A stretch of 64,000 nt of DNA from Sphingomonas sp. (GCA_017304655.1 JAFKLY010000004.1:1-64000); one strand, 5' to 3'; positions 17,745 through 27,297 are shown, counted from the first letter of the stretch. Notes: generated from the sequence alone by a model not told the origin. Numbers and translations: made by a program.

Positions 17745-18000
17745 CCTCGCACTTTTCTGCTGTCCTACACGCCGCTCGCCATGCCAGCACAGACGGGCGT
17801 CCCGCTCATCGACAAGGGACGGGTGGGGGCAAGCATGGCTCATTCTCAGTGCGGCATCTCAATGGTCGGGCAGCACAGGCTGCGCGGGACATCTGCTGGC
17901 GACTGGCTCGTCGGGCTACCGCAAAAGTTGAGGGAAGCGGAAGTTCACGCCCCCGTGTCGTGAACTTCGTGAACTTCCAGCAATCCCGGCGCTGTTGGAC
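17745..18000 (+). repeat. Dispersed intergenic repeat, copy A
   Basis: This occupies most of the 471-bp gene-free space between secA and the MFS gene. Four blocks recur in the same order in copy B (26932-27146, opposite strand): a block around CTGTCCTACAC and CGCCATG (17759-17783), one around GGCTCATTCTCA (17835-17865), one ending in CCCCCGTGTCGTGAACTTC (17931-17968), and CGCTGTTGG (17990-17998). Copy A has a tandem 9-bp duplication GTGAACTTC at 17960-17977 that copy B lacks. No credible gene is seen in it. It may be a non-autonomous mobile repeat or a structured RNA family. Confidence 0.7.
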
Positions 18001-18044
18001 GGGCGTCGCCGGCGCTGTCGTGGCGCTCGAATCGAGCGCCCTGC

Positions 18045-19331
18045 TCAGTCCCTGGCGAGCCAGACGAGGCCGATGAGGCTGATGAAGCCGGCGGCCGAGA
18101 GATAGAGGCCCACGGCGCCGACGCCATGGCTGCTCACCAGATATTGCGCGGCGATGGGCGCCATCGCGCCGCCCAGGATGCCGCCCACGTTGAAGGCGAA
18201 GGACGAGCCGGTATAGCGCACGCGCGGCGGGAACAGGGCTGTCAGCCATTCTCCGAGCGGGCCATAGGCGAACCCCATGAGTAACAGCGAGATAGCGAGG
18301 ACGACGAACAGCAGCTCGGGTGCCGCCGGATCGAACCCGGCGCCGAAGACGAAGCCGAGCGGGATCGTCGCAGCGCAGCCGGCAATGAGGGCTTTGGAGG
18401 CGGATTGGATATCCGACCACCAGCCGGCGACAATGATGCCGACCGCCAGCATCAGGATGGCCCCAAGCTGAATGCCGAGCACTTCACTGCGCGGCATGCC
18501 GAGATTGACCGTCGCATAGCCGAGTGCGAACGCTGTCGAGATGTAGAACAAGGCGAAGCAGGTGACGACGGCGAGCGTGCCCGCGATCGTCGCGCGGGCG
18601 TGGCGGGTGAACAGCTCGGCGAGCGGAATCGCCGCGGGCGGCTCGGCATCCAGCGCCGCCTTGAACTCAGGCGTCTCACCCAGCTTCAGGCGCACCCACA
18701 GGCCGATGATGACGAGCAGCGAACTGGCGATGAAGGGCAGGCGCCAGCCCCAGGCGATGAAGTCTGCTTCGGAGAGCCACAAGCCAAGCAGCAGGAACAG
18801 GCCATTGGCGGCGATGAAGCCGAGCGGCGCGCCAAGCTGCGGCATCATGCCGAACCGCGCGCGCCAGCCGGGCGGGGCATTCTCAACCGCCAGCAGCGCC
18901 GCGCCGCCCCATTCGCCGCCCAGGCCGAAGCCCTGGCCGAAGCGCAGGATACACAGCAGCAGCGGCGCGACCCAGCCGATCATGGCGTAAGTGGGCAGGA
19001 AGGCGATGAGGAAGGTCGATCCGCCCATCAGCATGAGCGAGGCGACCAGCGTCGATTTGCGGCCGATCCGGTCGCCATAATGGCCGAACACGGCAGCCCC
19101 GAGTGGTCGGGCAAGGAAGGCGAGAGCGAAGCTTGCATAAGCCGCCAGCAGCTGCGCGGCGGGCGATTCCGCCGGGAAGAACAAGGGGCCGAAGACCAGG
19201 CTCGCCGCGGTCGCGTAGATATAGAAATCGTAGAACTCGACTGTGGTGCCGGCGAGGCTGGCGATCAGCACGCGGCGGTGCTTCGTCATTGCGCTCCAGC
19301 CGTCGATTGGCGCAGTCCGCTCTCCCGTCAT
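18045..19331 (-). CDS. MFS transporter, metabolite:H+ symporter (MHS) type
   Basis: 428 aa with about 12 hydrophobic segments. The N-terminus has the MHS-family pattern SLAGTTVEFYDFYIYATAAS, then loop 2-3 motif GHYGDRIGRKS, and LRFGQGFGLGGEWGGAALLA. Members of this family (KgtP, ShiA, ProP, citrate carriers) import organic acids, shikimate or osmolytes with protons; the substrate here cannot be read. The ATG at 19331 overlaps the stop of the rRNA methyltransferase gene by 4 bp (ATGA), so it is the distal gene of the chvI-chvG/PTS run. This is an unusual partner for that operon. Confidence 0.86.
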   Translation of the reverse strand: MTGERTAPIDGWSAMTKHRRVLIASLAGTTVEFYDFYIYATAASLVFGPLFFPAESPAAQLLAAYASFALAFLARPLGAAVFGHYGDRIGRKSTLVASLMLMGGSTFLIAFLPTYAMIGWVAPLLLCILRFGQGFGLGGEWGGAALLAVENAPPGWRARFGMMPQLGAPLGFIAANGLFLLLGLWLSEADFIAWGWRLPFIASSLLVIIGLWVRLKLGETPEFKAALDAEPPAAIPLAELFTRHARATIAGTLAVVTCFALFYISTAFALGYATVNLGMPRSEVLGIQLGAILMLAVGIIVAGWWSDIQSASKALIAGCAATIPLGFVFGAGFDPAAPELLFVVLAISLLLMGFAYGPLGEWLTALFPPRVRYTGSSFAFNVGGILGGAMAPIAAQYLVSSHGVGAVGLYLSAAGFISLIGLVWLARD

Positions 19332-20137
19332 CCATTCCCCCGTCGCATCTGGTTCAGCACCTCATACGCCATCACCGCGCCGGCGACGGAGGCATTGAGG
19401 CTGTCCGCCCGGCCCATCATGGGGATCTTCACCAGCAGATCGCAGGCCGCTTCATAGTCCTCCGGCAGGCCGCGCGCTTCGTTGCCGATCATCAGGAAGG
19501 TCGGCGCGGTATAATGCGGCGCCTGATAATCCTGATCGGTGTTGAGACTGGTGCCGACAAGCTGACCGGGGCCGGTGCGCAGCCAGGCGATGAACTCGCT
19601 CCAGCTCGCCTGCGCGATCGCCTGCGTGAACAGCGCGCCCATCGAGGCCCGCACGGCTTCGACAGAGAAGGGGTCGACGCAATCGTCGACGAGGATCACG
19701 CCGCCCGCACCGACGGCGTCGCCGATGCGCATCAGCGTGCCGAGATTGCCGGGATCGCGCATGGCCTGTGCCACGAACCAGATCGGCGCAGCGGCCCGGT
19801 CCAGCTGCGCCAGCGGTTTCAGCCGGTCACGATAGACGCCGACGATCGCCTGCGCATTGTCTTTGCCGGAGATCTTGGAGAGAATGTCCGGCGTGGTGAG
19901 GATGACCTCGCCGCCGGCCTGCTCGACAGCGTCCGCCAGTTCCTGTGCCAGCGGGTGCGGCCGCGCACCGCTCGCGAGGAAGACCATTTCCGGGAGCACG
20001 CCCTGTTCGCGTGCTTCGGTGAGAATGCGCAGCCCCTCGGCCAGGAACAATCCCTCGCGCTTGCGCAGCTTCTTCTCGCGAAGGCCACGCACCTGCTTGA
20101 CGAGCGGATTGGAAAAGCCGGTGATTTCGCGGGGCAA
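19328..20137 (-). CDS. TrmH/SpoU-family RNA 2'-O-methyltransferase
   Basis: 269 aa from the TTG chosen here. An N-terminal substrate-binding domain (ITGFSNPLVKQVRGLREKKLRKREGLFLAEG) precedes the SPOUT catalytic domain with motifs ANLG-like RDPGNLGTLMRIGDAVGAGG, FLMIGNEARGLPEDY and the C-terminal PMMGRADSLNASVAGAVMAYE that forms the knotted SAM site. Members methylate ribose in 23S rRNA or tRNA. No ATG occurs near the conserved start; the TTG at 20137 gives the usual LPREITGF beginning and lies 16 bp after the HPr stop. An ATG at 20245 would overlap HPr by 92 bp and is unlikely. Confidence 0.88.
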   Translation of the reverse strand: MPREITGFSNPLVKQVRGLREKKLRKREGLFLAEGLRILTEAREQGVLPEMVFLASGARPHPLAQELADAVEQAGGEVILTTPDILSKISGKDNAQAIVGVYRDRLKPLAQLDRAAAPIWFVAQAMRDPGNLGTLMRIGDAVGAGGVILVDDCVDPFSVEAVRASMGALFTQAIAQASWSEFIAWLRTGPGQLVGTSLNTDQDYQAPHYTAPTFLMIGNEARGLPEDYEAACDLLVKIPMMGRADSLNASVAGAVMAYEVLNQMRRGNG

Positions 20138-20153
20138 GGCGGGGGCCTTCGCC

Positions 20154-20438
20154 TTATTCTTCGCCGAAGCGGTCTTCGACCAGCTCGGCCATGGCGGCCA
20201 GCGCCTCGGATGCACCCTCGCCGGCGGCGCTGATGGTGATGTCATCGCCCATTGCCGCGCCCAGCATCATGAGGCCCATGATCGAGGTGCCGACCACTTC
20301 CTGATCCTGCCCCTCCTTGCGGACCATGATCGTTGCCTTGAGACCGCTCGCGAGCGTCACGAACTTGGCGCTGGCCCGCGCGTGCAGCCCGCGCCGGTTG
20401 GTGATGCGGATGGTGCGGCTGATCGGCTCGCCGCTCAT
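20154..20438 (-). CDS. ptsH: HPr-type phosphocarrier protein
   Basis: 94 aa. The active-site His is residue 19 in NRRGLHARASAKF, and the regulatory Ser is residue 52 in VVGTSIMGLMML, the target of HprK. In alphaproteobacteria this HPr works in the nitrogen PTS: it takes phosphate from EI-Ntr and passes it to EIIA proteins that have regulatory rather than transport roles. The ATG overlaps the stop of the EIIA gene upstream (ATGA), and hprK, the kinase that would phosphorylate Ser52, lies two genes further up. Confidence 0.94.
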   Translation of the reverse strand: MSGEPISRTIRITNRRGLHARASAKFVTLASGLKATIMVRKEGQDQEVVGTSIMGLMMLGAAMGDDITISAAGEGASEALAAMAELVEDRFGEE

Positions 20439-20839
20439 GGGGCATCGCCCAGCAATTCGGAGGCGACGCTGATATATTTCTTGCCGGCTTCGCGCGCGGC
20501 AGCGACGGCCTGGGTCACGCTCATCGTCCGGCGGGCGCTCTCCAGGCGAATCAGCATCGGCAGGTTGATGCCGGCGATCACTTCAATCTTGCCCGCGTCG
20601 AGCAGGGAGATAGCGAGGTTGGATGGGGTGCCGCCAAACAGGTCCGTGAGCAGGATGACGCCGGAGCCATCGTTGACGCGCTCCACGGCTGCGGCAATGT
20701 CGGCGCGTCGCGCTTCCATGTCGTCGTCCGGGCCGATGCAGACGGTTTCAATCGCGTCCTGCGGGCCGACGACATGCTCCATGGCAATGCGAAACTCAGT
20801 CGCCAGCCCGCCATGCGTTACGAGCACAAGTCCGATCAT
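20435..20839 (-). CDS. PTS EIIA component, mannose-family type (regulatory)
   Basis: 134 aa. The start IGLVLVTHGGLATEF carries the phosphorylatable His at residue 9, followed by LLTDLFGGTPSNLA and EVIAGINLPMLIRL, all typical of EIIA of the mannose superfamily. No EIIB, EIIC or EIID gene is present, so sugar transport is not indicated; in alphaproteobacteria this protein (often called PtsM or EIIA-Man) receives phosphate from HPr in a regulatory phosphorelay. The gene overlaps rapZ upstream and ptsH downstream by 4 bp each, so all three are likely translated together. Confidence 0.9.
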   Translation of the reverse strand: MIGLVLVTHGGLATEFRIAMEHVVGPQDAIETVCIGPDDDMEARRADIAAAVERVNDGSGVILLTDLFGGTPSNLAISLLDAGKIEVIAGINLPMLIRLESARRTMSVTQAVAAAREAGKKYISVASELLGDAP

Positions 20840-21792
20840 GTTGATGAAGCGCCCCGATCTTCAATTGTTGTGCGTTTGCTTTCGCGCCGATTCTCATAGG
20901 CGTCCAGCTGCGCCGATTCCAGATTGCGGTGCGCGATGGTGGGCGAAAAGCCAGCCGCGCGCAAGCGTCGAGCGATTTCCTCGGTCACGCAAACCGACCT
21001 GTGTCTCCCGCCGGTACAACCGAACGCGACCGTGACATAGGCCTTTCCATCCTCGCTGTAGCGGGGCAGCACGGTCTTGAGCAGCGCCTCGATCTGGCCC
21101 ACTGCGGTCTCGAACAGTGGGTCCGCCATCACATAGGCGCGCACCGCCGGGTCGAGCCCGGTCTGGTCCCGCAGCATGGCATCCCAATAGGGATTCTGGA
21201 GGAAGCGCATGTCGAACATGAGGTCTGCATTCCGCGGCACGCCTCGCGCGAAACCGAATGAGAGCAACGTCAGCGTTGATTCGAAACTGCCGGCGAAGCG
21301 GCGCCGAATCTCCTGCTGGAGGGCGTTACTGGTGAGATCGCTGCTGTCGATCACATGCTCGGCGGCGCGGCGAAGCGGTTCGAGCAATTCACGCTCTCGG
21401 GCGATCCCGTCGGCGGCCGGCCGGTCGAGCGCCAGGGGATGGCGCCGCCGCGTCTCGGCGTAACGACGCTCCAGCACCGATCCCGAGCAATCGAGGAACA
21501 GCATCTCCACCTTGTATTTGCCCCGGTCCCGCAACGAAGCGATCATCGCGAGGATGGTATCGGCGGCGAACCCGCGCGTGCGGCTGTCAATCCCAATGGC
21601 GAGCTGGCGTTCAGCGCCGGCGGCATGACCTTCCGGCGCCGGTGCGGCGAGCAGCCGGTCGAGCAGCATCAGGGGCAGATTATCGACCGTTTCCCAGCCC
21701 GCATCCTCCAGCGTCCTGAGCGTGGTCGACTTGCCGGCACCGGAAAGCCCGGTGACGATCAGGATCGATTTGCGCTGGGCCGTGTCGGGCAT
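20836..21792 (-). CDS. rapZ: RapZ-family nucleotide-binding adapter protein
   Basis: 318 aa. An N-terminal P-loop GLSGAGKST (residues 15-23) is followed by FLDCSGSVLERRYAETRRRHPL, SFGFARGVPRNADLMFDMRFLQNPYW, and the C-terminal GCTGGRHRSVCVTEEIA block. In E. coli RapZ guides RNase E to the sRNA GlmZ and controls glucosamine-6-phosphate synthase; the target in alphaproteobacteria is unknown. Location between hprK and PTS genes is shared widely. The ATG at 21792 shares one base with the hprK stop (TGATG), which fixes the start; an upstream ATG at 21831 lies inside hprK. Confidence 0.93.
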   Translation of the reverse strand: MPDTAQRKSILIVTGLSGAGKSTTLRTLEDAGWETVDNLPLMLLDRLLAAPAPEGHAAGAERQLAIGIDSRTRGFAADTILAMIASLRDRGKYKVEMLFLDCSGSVLERRYAETRRRHPLALDRPAADGIARERELLEPLRRAAEHVIDSSDLTSNALQQEIRRRFAGSFESTLTLLSFGFARGVPRNADLMFDMRFLQNPYWDAMLRDQTGLDPAVRAYVMADPLFETAVGQIEALLKTVLPRYSEDGKAYVTVAFGCTGGRHRSVCVTEEIARRLRAAGFSPTIAHRNLESAQLDAYENRRESKRTTIEDRGASST

Positions 21793-22229
21793 CAGGCGTC
21801 TCCGCTTTTCGCAAGATGGCGCAGCGCCCACTCTACCTTGAGCGGAGCAGAAGGCTCGCGACCGGCTAGAGCGATGAGTGGCAGCATGGTACCTGCCAGG
21901 AGAATGCTTGGAAACGGATCGGGCATGCGCTCGGGTTGTTCTTCCAGTCGGATCAACAGGACGGCGGGGACATTCTCGATATGAGGCATGTCGATAATCC
22001 CCAAGTGCCGGATTTCCATCTTTCCCGCAATATTAGCCGGCGGGCGGAGCAGCAGCCGATCGCCCTCGGCGACCACGGCAGTGTAATCATCGCTGATCAG
22101 CACAGCGCCCCGGTCAATGAGCCGCAGCGCAAGGTCGGACTTACCCGAGCCGCTCGGGCCGGTGATCAGTACACCCCGGCCGCTGATGGCGATGCTGGTG
22201 GCATGGATGGTCTCGGTGACGATCATCAT
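21792..22229 (-). CDS. hprK: Short HPr kinase/phosphorylase
   Basis: 145 aa, about half the size of the Firmicute enzyme: only the catalytic C-terminal domain is present. The P-loop GPSGSGKSDLALRLIDRG spans about 24-41, followed by LISDDYTAV and the EIRHLGIIDM strand. It phosphorylates and dephosphorylates the regulatory Ser of HPr. This truncated form directly after chvG is characteristic of alphaproteobacteria. The gap to chvG is 6 bp. Two adjacent ATG codons at the start (22229 and 22226) are equally possible. Confidence 0.92.
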   Translation of the reverse strand: MMIVTETIHATSIAISGRGVLITGPSGSGKSDLALRLIDRGAVLISDDYTAVVAEGDRLLLRPPANIAGKMEIRHLGIIDMPHIENVPAVLLIRLEEQPERMPDPFPSILLAGTMLPLIALAGREPSAPLKVEWALRHLAKSGDA

Positions 22230-22235
22230 GACTGG

Positions 22236-23840
22236 TCAGCGTTCCGGGACTGCCGAGGCTGGACCATCTGGGGTGGCGCGGGGCAGGGTGAAGACGAAAC
22301 GGGCGCCGGCCTTGCCGTCGGGTCGGTCCTCCACCCAGAGCGCGCCGTGATGGCCATCGAGGACGGTTCGGGCAATGGCGAGGCCAAGCCCGCTGTGCTT
22401 GCCGAAGCCATCGCGCTCGGGTCTTACGCTGTGGAAACGGCGGAAAATCTTGTCCCGCTCGGCTTCCGGCACGCCTGGGCCTTCATCCTCGATGGCGACC
22501 TGGGCCTTGTCGTCCTGCGCCTCGACGAGGATGCGGATGCGTCCGCCCTCTGGCGAGAAGGAGCGGGCATTTCCGATGAGGTTCTCCACAACGCGAGTCA
22601 GCTTTTGCGGATCGCCCATAACGAACAGGCTGGCGCGCGGCGGGCCGGAATAGCTGAACTTGACGACTGGCGCGTCGTCGCGCTGCGGCTGACTGCGCGC
22701 GATCCGCCCCATCATCCGGCCCAGGTCGATCAGCTCGAACGGCGTGCGGGAAAGTTGCGCATCGATGCGGGAAGCCTCGGCGATGTCGGTTACCAGTCGA
22801 TCCAGCCGCCTCACGTCATCCTGGGCAATGTCAAGCAGCCTAGTGCGGAGCGCCGGGTCCTGGATCTGGCCAAGCCCTTCAAGTGCGGAGCGCAGAGAGG
22901 CGATAGGGTTCTTGAGCTCATGGCTCACATCGGCCGCGAACGCATCCGTAGCGTCGATGCGCTGGCGCAGCGCCTGACTCATGTCGGAGATGGCGCGGGC
23001 GAGCATCCCGATTTCATCCCGCCGCTCCGGCAGCCGCGGTACGATCACCTCGCGTGCGCGGCCTAGGCGCACTCGCACGGCGGCGCGGGCGAGACGGCGC
23101 AGCGGCAGGACTATGGTCCGCGCGAGGAACAGGGAGAGAAGCACCGACGTGATAATCGCGGCAGCGAGGACGAGGCTGATGCGCAGTCGCTCGGCTCGGA
23201 CAATGTCGGTTATGTCCCGGGCGTTGATGGTCGCGAGGAGCATTTCGCGCCGATCCGGCAGCGGGCGCGCCAGGCTGAGAAAGGGTGTACGGTCGGGCGC
23301 GAACCGGTAAGCGGCGGTGGGCGCGCCGTTGCTTGCCGCTTCCTGCGCTTCCGTCCAGACGTCGCGCCGGTCCTCGCGCGGCTCACGATAATAAGGCGGC
23401 CGCGTCGCAAACGCGATAGTCTCTACTACGCGGTCGAGTGCGCGCGCGATCTTGATGTGGATAGGGTCGCGGGCCGGATCGCGCAGTTCGTAGGTCGGTC
23501 GGCCCAGCGAAAAGCTGTCGGCGCGTTTTGTTCCGCTCGCATCATAGATGCGCAGCCGCAAGCCGGTTGCCTCGGCGGAACGCACGAGCAGCTGGTTGCG
23601 ATCCTTGGGCAGGGCGCTCTCCATTGCCGTGGCGATCAGCGCTGTCTCCCGGCCGATCGAGACCAGTCGCGCGTCGATGAGTCGCATGCGGTAGCTGTCG
23701 AGATAGAAGAATCCGCCGGCCAGGATCGCGAGCGCAAAGATATTCACCGCAAGGATGCGGCGCGTGAGCGAAATGCGGTGAGTCCACTCCCCACCGCCCG
23801 GGCGCTCGTCATTCCTCGCTGAAACGATATCCGGCGCCAT
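22236..23840 (-). CDS. chvG: ChvG-type sensor histidine kinase
   Basis: 534 aa from the chosen start. Two membrane segments (about 28-46 and 221-241) flank a periplasmic sensor domain of ~170 residues, then HAMP (about 242-295), H-box [18 protein letters not shown] with His307, and a HATPase domain with EDEGPGVP and [11 protein letters not shown]. ChvG (ExoS, BvrS) senses acid or envelope stress and phosphorylates ChvI. The frame has no start codon after the chvI stop, so the ATG at 23840, 32 bp inside chvI, is the best start. Adjacent chvI, hprK and pckA support the name. Confidence 0.9.
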   Translation of the reverse strand: MAPDIVSARNDERPGGGEWTHRISLTRRILAVNIFALAILAGGFFYLDSYRMRLIDARLVSIGRETALIATAMESALPKDRNQLLVRSAEATGLRLRIYDASGTKRADSFSLGRPTYELRDPARDPIHIKIARALDRVVETIAFATRPPYYREPREDRRDVWTEAQEAASNGAPTAAYRFAPDRTPFLSLARPLPDRREMLLATINARDITDIVRAERLRISLVLAAAIITSVLLSLFLARTIVLPLRRLARAAVRVRLGRAREVIVPRLPERRDEIGMLARAISDMSQALRQRIDATDAFAADVSHELKNPIASLRSALEGLGQIQDPALRTRLLDIAQDDVRRLDRLVTDIAEASRIDAQLSRTPFELIDLGRMMGRIARSQPQRDDAPVVKFSYSGPPRASLFVMGDPQKLTRVVENLIGNARSFSPEGGRIRILVEAQDDKAQVAIEDEGPGVPEAERDKIFRRFHSVRPERDGFGKHSGLGLAIARTVLDGHHGALWVEDRPDGKAGARFVFTLPRATPDGPASAVPER

Positions 23841-24516
23841 AGAGCGTATCGATCGCGTTGAAGTCGCCTGCCACTTCGCGGAACTTGCGGCGCAGGCGCT
23901 TGATGTGACTGTCGATGGTGCGATCATCGACATAGATGTCGTCCTGATACGCAGCGTCCATCAGCTGGTTGCGCGTCTTGACGATGCCGGGGCGCTGGGC
24001 GAGCGCTTCGAGGATCATGAATTCGGTGACGGTAAGAGCTACATCCTTGCCGTCCCACTGCACGCGGTGCCGCGCCGGGTCCATGCTCAACCGCCCGCGC
24101 ACGATGATCTCCGGCAGTGCCTCGCCATCCTCGGCTTCGGGCGCATGGACGAGCGCAGCCCGGCGCAGCAGCGCGCGGATCCGCGCGATGAGCAGGCGCT
24201 GGGAGAAGGGCTTGGCGATATAGTCGTCCGCGCCCATCGCGAAGCCGAGAGCCTCGTCCAGCTCGTCCGTCTTGGAGGTGAGGAAGATGAAAGGCAGGCT
24301 GTTCTTCTCACGCAGGCGACGGAGCAGCTCGATGCCGTCGAGATTGGGCATCTTGATGTCGCAGACGACCAGATCAGGCGGGTTTTCGATCAGCGCCTTG
24401 AGCGCGATCTGACCATCCGGGTAGAGCCGCGTAACGAAACCTTCAGCAATCAGGGCGATGCTGAGGGAGGAGAGGATATTGCGGTCGTCGTCGACCAGAG
24501 CGATCGAAGCGCCCAT
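23809..24516 (-). CDS. chvI: ChvI-type response regulator
   Basis: 235 aa OmpR/PhoB family. The receiver domain has the acidic pair DDD (9-11), phospho-acceptor Asp53 in [11 protein letters not shown], and Lys in KPFSQRLL; a winged-helix DNA-binding domain ends [27 protein letters not shown]. ChvI is the partner of ChvG and controls envelope, succinoglycan or virulence genes in rhizobia and Brucella, and central carbon genes such as pckA in Agrobacterium. The ATG at 24516 gives the normal N-terminus [11 protein letters not shown]. It is the first gene of the minus-strand run and faces pckA. Confidence 0.93.
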   Translation of the reverse strand: MGASIALVDDDRNILSSLSIALIAEGFVTRLYPDGQIALKALIENPPDLVVCDIKMPNLDGIELLRRLREKNSLPFIFLTSKTDELDEALGFAMGADDYIAKPFSQRLLIARIRALLRRAALVHAPEAEDGEALPEIIVRGRLSMDPARHRVQWDGKDVALTVTEFMILEALAQRPGIVKTRNQLMDAAYQDDIYVDDRTIDSHIKRLRRKFREVAGDFNAIDTLYGAGYRFSEE

Positions 24517-24779
24517 CAAACCTTGCGCCAGACATGTCGTTGCGTGGACGCCCGAACTAGACGAAGCGACTCTGCTGCGCAACATCGCCGGTAGCGCGAC
24601 CGCAATCCTTCCCATCGCGGTGTCTCGCAAGCGCGTTCTTTTCGCGCGGCAGTGCACAATGGCTGACGTTTGACGCTGGGCGGCCAAAAGCCTATGCGCA
24701 GGTGACTTAGGCCATTTCTTTTCTTCCCCAGTCTCCCGGCCGCCAGCCGGTGGGCGGGTTCACCACTTAGGAGACAGGT
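24517..24779. promoter_or_regulatory. Divergent chvI/pckA control region
   Basis: A 263-bp space between two divergent starts. I see no gene in it. It holds a Shine-Dalgarno-like TAGGAGA at 24768-24774 for pckA and a short inverted repeat GCCTA/TAGGC around 24690-24712. ChvI autoregulation and ChvI control of pckA from this region are plausible from work in other alphaproteobacteria, but no ChvI box can be assigned by eye. Confidence 0.4.
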
Positions 24780-26384
24780 GTGCAGGCTCAATCTTCTTTC
24801 GGCTTGGACAAACAAGGCATTCGGACGTCCGGCGATGTCAAATGGAACCTCCTCACGGCGCCGCTCGTCGAGGAAGCTGTGCGCAATGGCGAGGGCCTGC
24901 TCGCCAAGGATGGCCCGTTCGTTGTCGCGACCGGCAAGCACACCGGCCGTAGCGCCAAGGACAAGTTCATCGTCTGCGACGCCGAGACGGACACGACCGT
25001 CTGGTGGGGGGACGTCAATCGCCCGATGGCGCCCGAGCATTTCGAGGCGCTGAAGGCCGATTTCTTTGCCGCGCTCGCCGAGAAGAAGACGCTGTATGTC
25101 GCCGATCTCTATGGCGGTTCGCAGCCCGAATATCGCGTCAACGTGCGCGTCATCAACGAATATGCCTGGCATAATCTGTTCATCCGCACGCTGCTGGTGC
25201 GCCCGGAAGTGGCGGCGCTGGCGGACTTCGTGCCGGATTACACGATCATCGACCTGCCGAGCTTCAAAGCCGATCCGGTGCGCCATGGCGGCCGCGCGGG
25301 CAGCGAGACCATCATCGCGGTCAACTTCAGCGAGAAGATGATCCTCATCGGCGGCACGGCCTATGCCGGCGAGATGAAGAAGTCGGTCTTCTCCATCCTC
25401 AACTATCTGCTGCCCGAGCGCGGCGTGATGCCGATGCACTGCTCGGCGAACATCGGCCCCAAGGGTGATACGGCCGTGTTCTTCGGCCTCTCCGGCACCG
25501 GCAAGACCACATTGTCGGCCGACAAGAGCCGCACGCTCATCGGCGACGACGAGCATGGCTGGTCGGACACGGCTGTCTTCAATTTCGAGGGCGGCTGCTA
25601 TGCCAAGATGATCCGCCTCTCGGCCGAAGCCGAGCCGGAAATCTTTGCCACCACCAAGCGCTTCGGCACGGTGCTGGAGAATGTGGTGATCGATCCCGCC
25701 ACGCGCGAGATCGACCTGGATGACGACACGCTGGCCGAGAACAGCCGCGGTTCCTATCCGATCGACTTCATTCCCAATGCGTCGGATGACAATCTCGGCC
25801 CGGTCCCGCAGAACATCATCTTCCTGACGGCCGATGCCTATGGCGTGCTGCCGCCGATCGCGCGCCTGTCGCCCGATCAGGCGATGTATCACTTCCTCTC
25901 CGGCTACACCGCGCGCGTCGCGGGTACCGAGATCGGCGTGACCGAGCCGTCCGCGACCTTCTCCACCTGCTTCGGCGCGCCGTTCATGCCGCGTCACCCC
26001 AGCGTCTATGGCAACCTGCTCAAGGAGCGGATCGCCAAGGGCGGCGTGAAGTGCTGGCTGGTCAACACCGGTTGGACCGGCGGCAAATATGGCGTCGGTA
26101 GCCGCATGCCGATCAAGGTGACGCGCGCGCTGCTCAATGCCGCGCTCGACGGCAGCCTCAATTCGGCGCAGTTCCGCATCGATCCGAACTTCGGCTTCGA
26201 GGTTCCGGTGGCGGTCGCCGGGGTCGACAGTGCCATTCTCGATCCGCGCGCGACCTGGGCCGACAAGGCCGCCTATGATGCGACGGCGGCCAATCTGGTG
26301 AAGCAGTTCGCCGAGAACTTCGCTCAGTTCGAGGATCATGTCGACGACGCCGTGCGCGGCGCGATGCTCGTCGCGGCGGAATGA
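24780..26384 (+). CDS. pckA: Phosphoenolpyruvate carboxykinase (ATP)
   Basis: 534 aa, GTG start preceded by TAGGAGA. The enzyme decarboxylates and phosphorylates oxaloacetate to PEP and opens gluconeogenesis. Seen: substrate-binding [27 protein letters not shown] (metal His), kinase-1a P-loop [15 protein letters not shown] (about 236-250), GDDEHGWSD, and the adenine-binding [17 protein letters not shown]. Length matches the ATP-dependent, monomeric family, not the GTP enzyme. Placement opposite chvI is conserved in alphaproteobacteria. Confidence 0.97.
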   Translation: MQAQSSFGLDKQGIRTSGDVKWNLLTAPLVEEAVRNGEGLLAKDGPFVVATGKHTGRSAKDKFIVCDAETDTTVWWGDVNRPMAPEHFEALKADFFAALAEKKTLYVADLYGGSQPEYRVNVRVINEYAWHNLFIRTLLVRPEVAALADFVPDYTIIDLPSFKADPVRHGGRAGSETIIAVNFSEKMILIGGTAYAGEMKKSVFSILNYLLPERGVMPMHCSANIGPKGDTAVFFGLSGTGKTTLSADKSRTLIGDDEHGWSDTAVFNFEGGCYAKMIRLSAEAEPEIFATTKRFGTVLENVVIDPATREIDLDDDTLAENSRGSYPIDFIPNASDDNLGPVPQNIIFLTADAYGVLPPIARLSPDQAMYHFLSGYTARVAGTEIGVTEPSATFSTCFGAPFMPRHPSVYGNLLKERIAKGGVKCWLVNTGWTGGKYGVGSRMPIKVTRALLNAALDGSLNSAQFRIDPNFGFEVPVAVAGVDSAILDPRATWADKAAYDATAANLVKQFAENFAQFEDHVDDAVRGAMLVAAE

Positions 26385-26436
26385 TCTGACTCCACGTCGC
26401 CGCAGGGTGCTGTGGCGTGACGTGAGTTTACTTCAA

Positions 26437-26472
26437 GGCGGCGGTGACCCGTGATAGGGTCGCCGCCGTTCT
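26437..26472 (+). terminator. Terminator-like hairpin after pckA
   Basis: Stem GGCGGCGGTGACCC (26437-26450) pairs with GGGTCGCCGCCG (26457-26468) across a GTGATA loop, with wobble pairs, followed by TTCTTG. It sits about 50 bp after pckA and just before the DUF937-like gene. Confidence 0.6.
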
Positions 26473-26497
26473 TGTTTCCATCCATGAGGAACCCACC

Positions 26498-26818
26498 ATG
26501 GGCATGTTCGATGATCTTCTCGGCAATCTGAACATCGATGATTTCGCGGCCAAGCTCGGCTTGCCGGCGGAGCAGGTGCAGGCTCTGGCGCAGTCGGTGC
26601 AGGGGAAGATGGCCGGCGGTGGCGACCTGATCTCGGCCGTCACGCAGGCGGCGCAGGAGCATGGCATCTCGCTCGAGAGCCTGCAGGGGCTGGTCGGCAA
26701 GGCCGGTGGGGCTGAAGGGCTGCTCGGTCAGGTGACAGGCGCGCTGGACAAGGATGGCGACGGCAATCCGCTCAACGACCTGTCCGGTCTGGCCAAGGGC
26801 CTGTTCGGCAACAACTGA
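26498..26818 (+). CDS. Small DUF937/YidB-like protein
   Basis: 106 aa, start MGMFDDLLGNLNIDDFAAKLGLP after GAGGAA. The repeat-like helices (LGLPAEQVQALAQSVQGK, QAAQEHGISLESLQGLVGK) followed by an Asp/Asn/Gly-rich tail DKDGDGNPLNDLSGLAKG resemble the YidB/DUF937 group, whose function is unknown. The DKDGDGN stretch looks like a Ca-binding EF-hand loop, but one loop alone is weak evidence. No signal peptide. The gene stands alone between pckA and a long non-coding region. Confidence 0.7.
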   Translation: MGMFDDLLGNLNIDDFAAKLGLPAEQVQALAQSVQGKMAGGGDLISAVTQAAQEHGISLESLQGLVGKAGGAEGLLGQVTGALDKDGDGNPLNDLSGLAKGLFGNN

Positions 26819-26931
26819 GACCCCGGCCGGGCACTGGGCCGGCGTTCGAGATCATCCGCACCCGATTCGGCCTGCACAATGGGCAGCGAGCGGGCGTCCG
26901 CGACGACTGGGGCCGTTGCGCGCGAGGGGGC

Positions 26932-27146
26932 GCCCAACAGCGCACGCGGCGCTGGAAGTTCACGACACGGGGGCATGCACTTTCGCTTCCCTGCACTTTC
27001 GCGCCTCGTCGGTGAGGAAGGCGCGGGAGTGCGTCTCGCCAACGCTGCGCCGTCGGGTCCATCAAAATGCCGTCATGAGAATGAGCCGTGTTGCGACTGA
27101 GTTGCCATGGCGGACGGGGTGTAGGACAGGGGAAAACGAAGCCGGA
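26932..27146 (-). repeat. Dispersed intergenic repeat, copy B
   Basis: Inverted relative to copy A (17745-18000). On the minus strand the blocks appear in the same order: 27129-27106 (CTGTCCTACAC, CGCCATGG), 27089-27059 (GGCTCATTCTCA), 26992-26955 (CCCCCGTGTCGTGAACTTC) and 26942-26934 (CGCTGTTGG). Spacing between blocks differs from copy A. It lies in a 938-bp stretch without a clear gene (26819-27756). Confidence 0.7.
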
Positions 27147-27297
27147 AGGGCGCCACTCTCCCGCTCGGTCCGAGCCGACGACGACGAGCCTGTCCGGGTT
27201 GCGTGGCCAAATTCCCGACCGACGGCTTGTCCGTTATCGGGCTGCCCTGATCGCCGGCGTGATGGCGGAATGGGGGGCAACCTCGCCTGTCTGTCCA

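Noticed and set aside
17708-18076. Frame through repeat copy A
   Set aside because: It crosses the repeat and the start of the MFS 3' region, lacks a ribosome-binding site, and its amino-acid sequence is explained by the DNA repeat.
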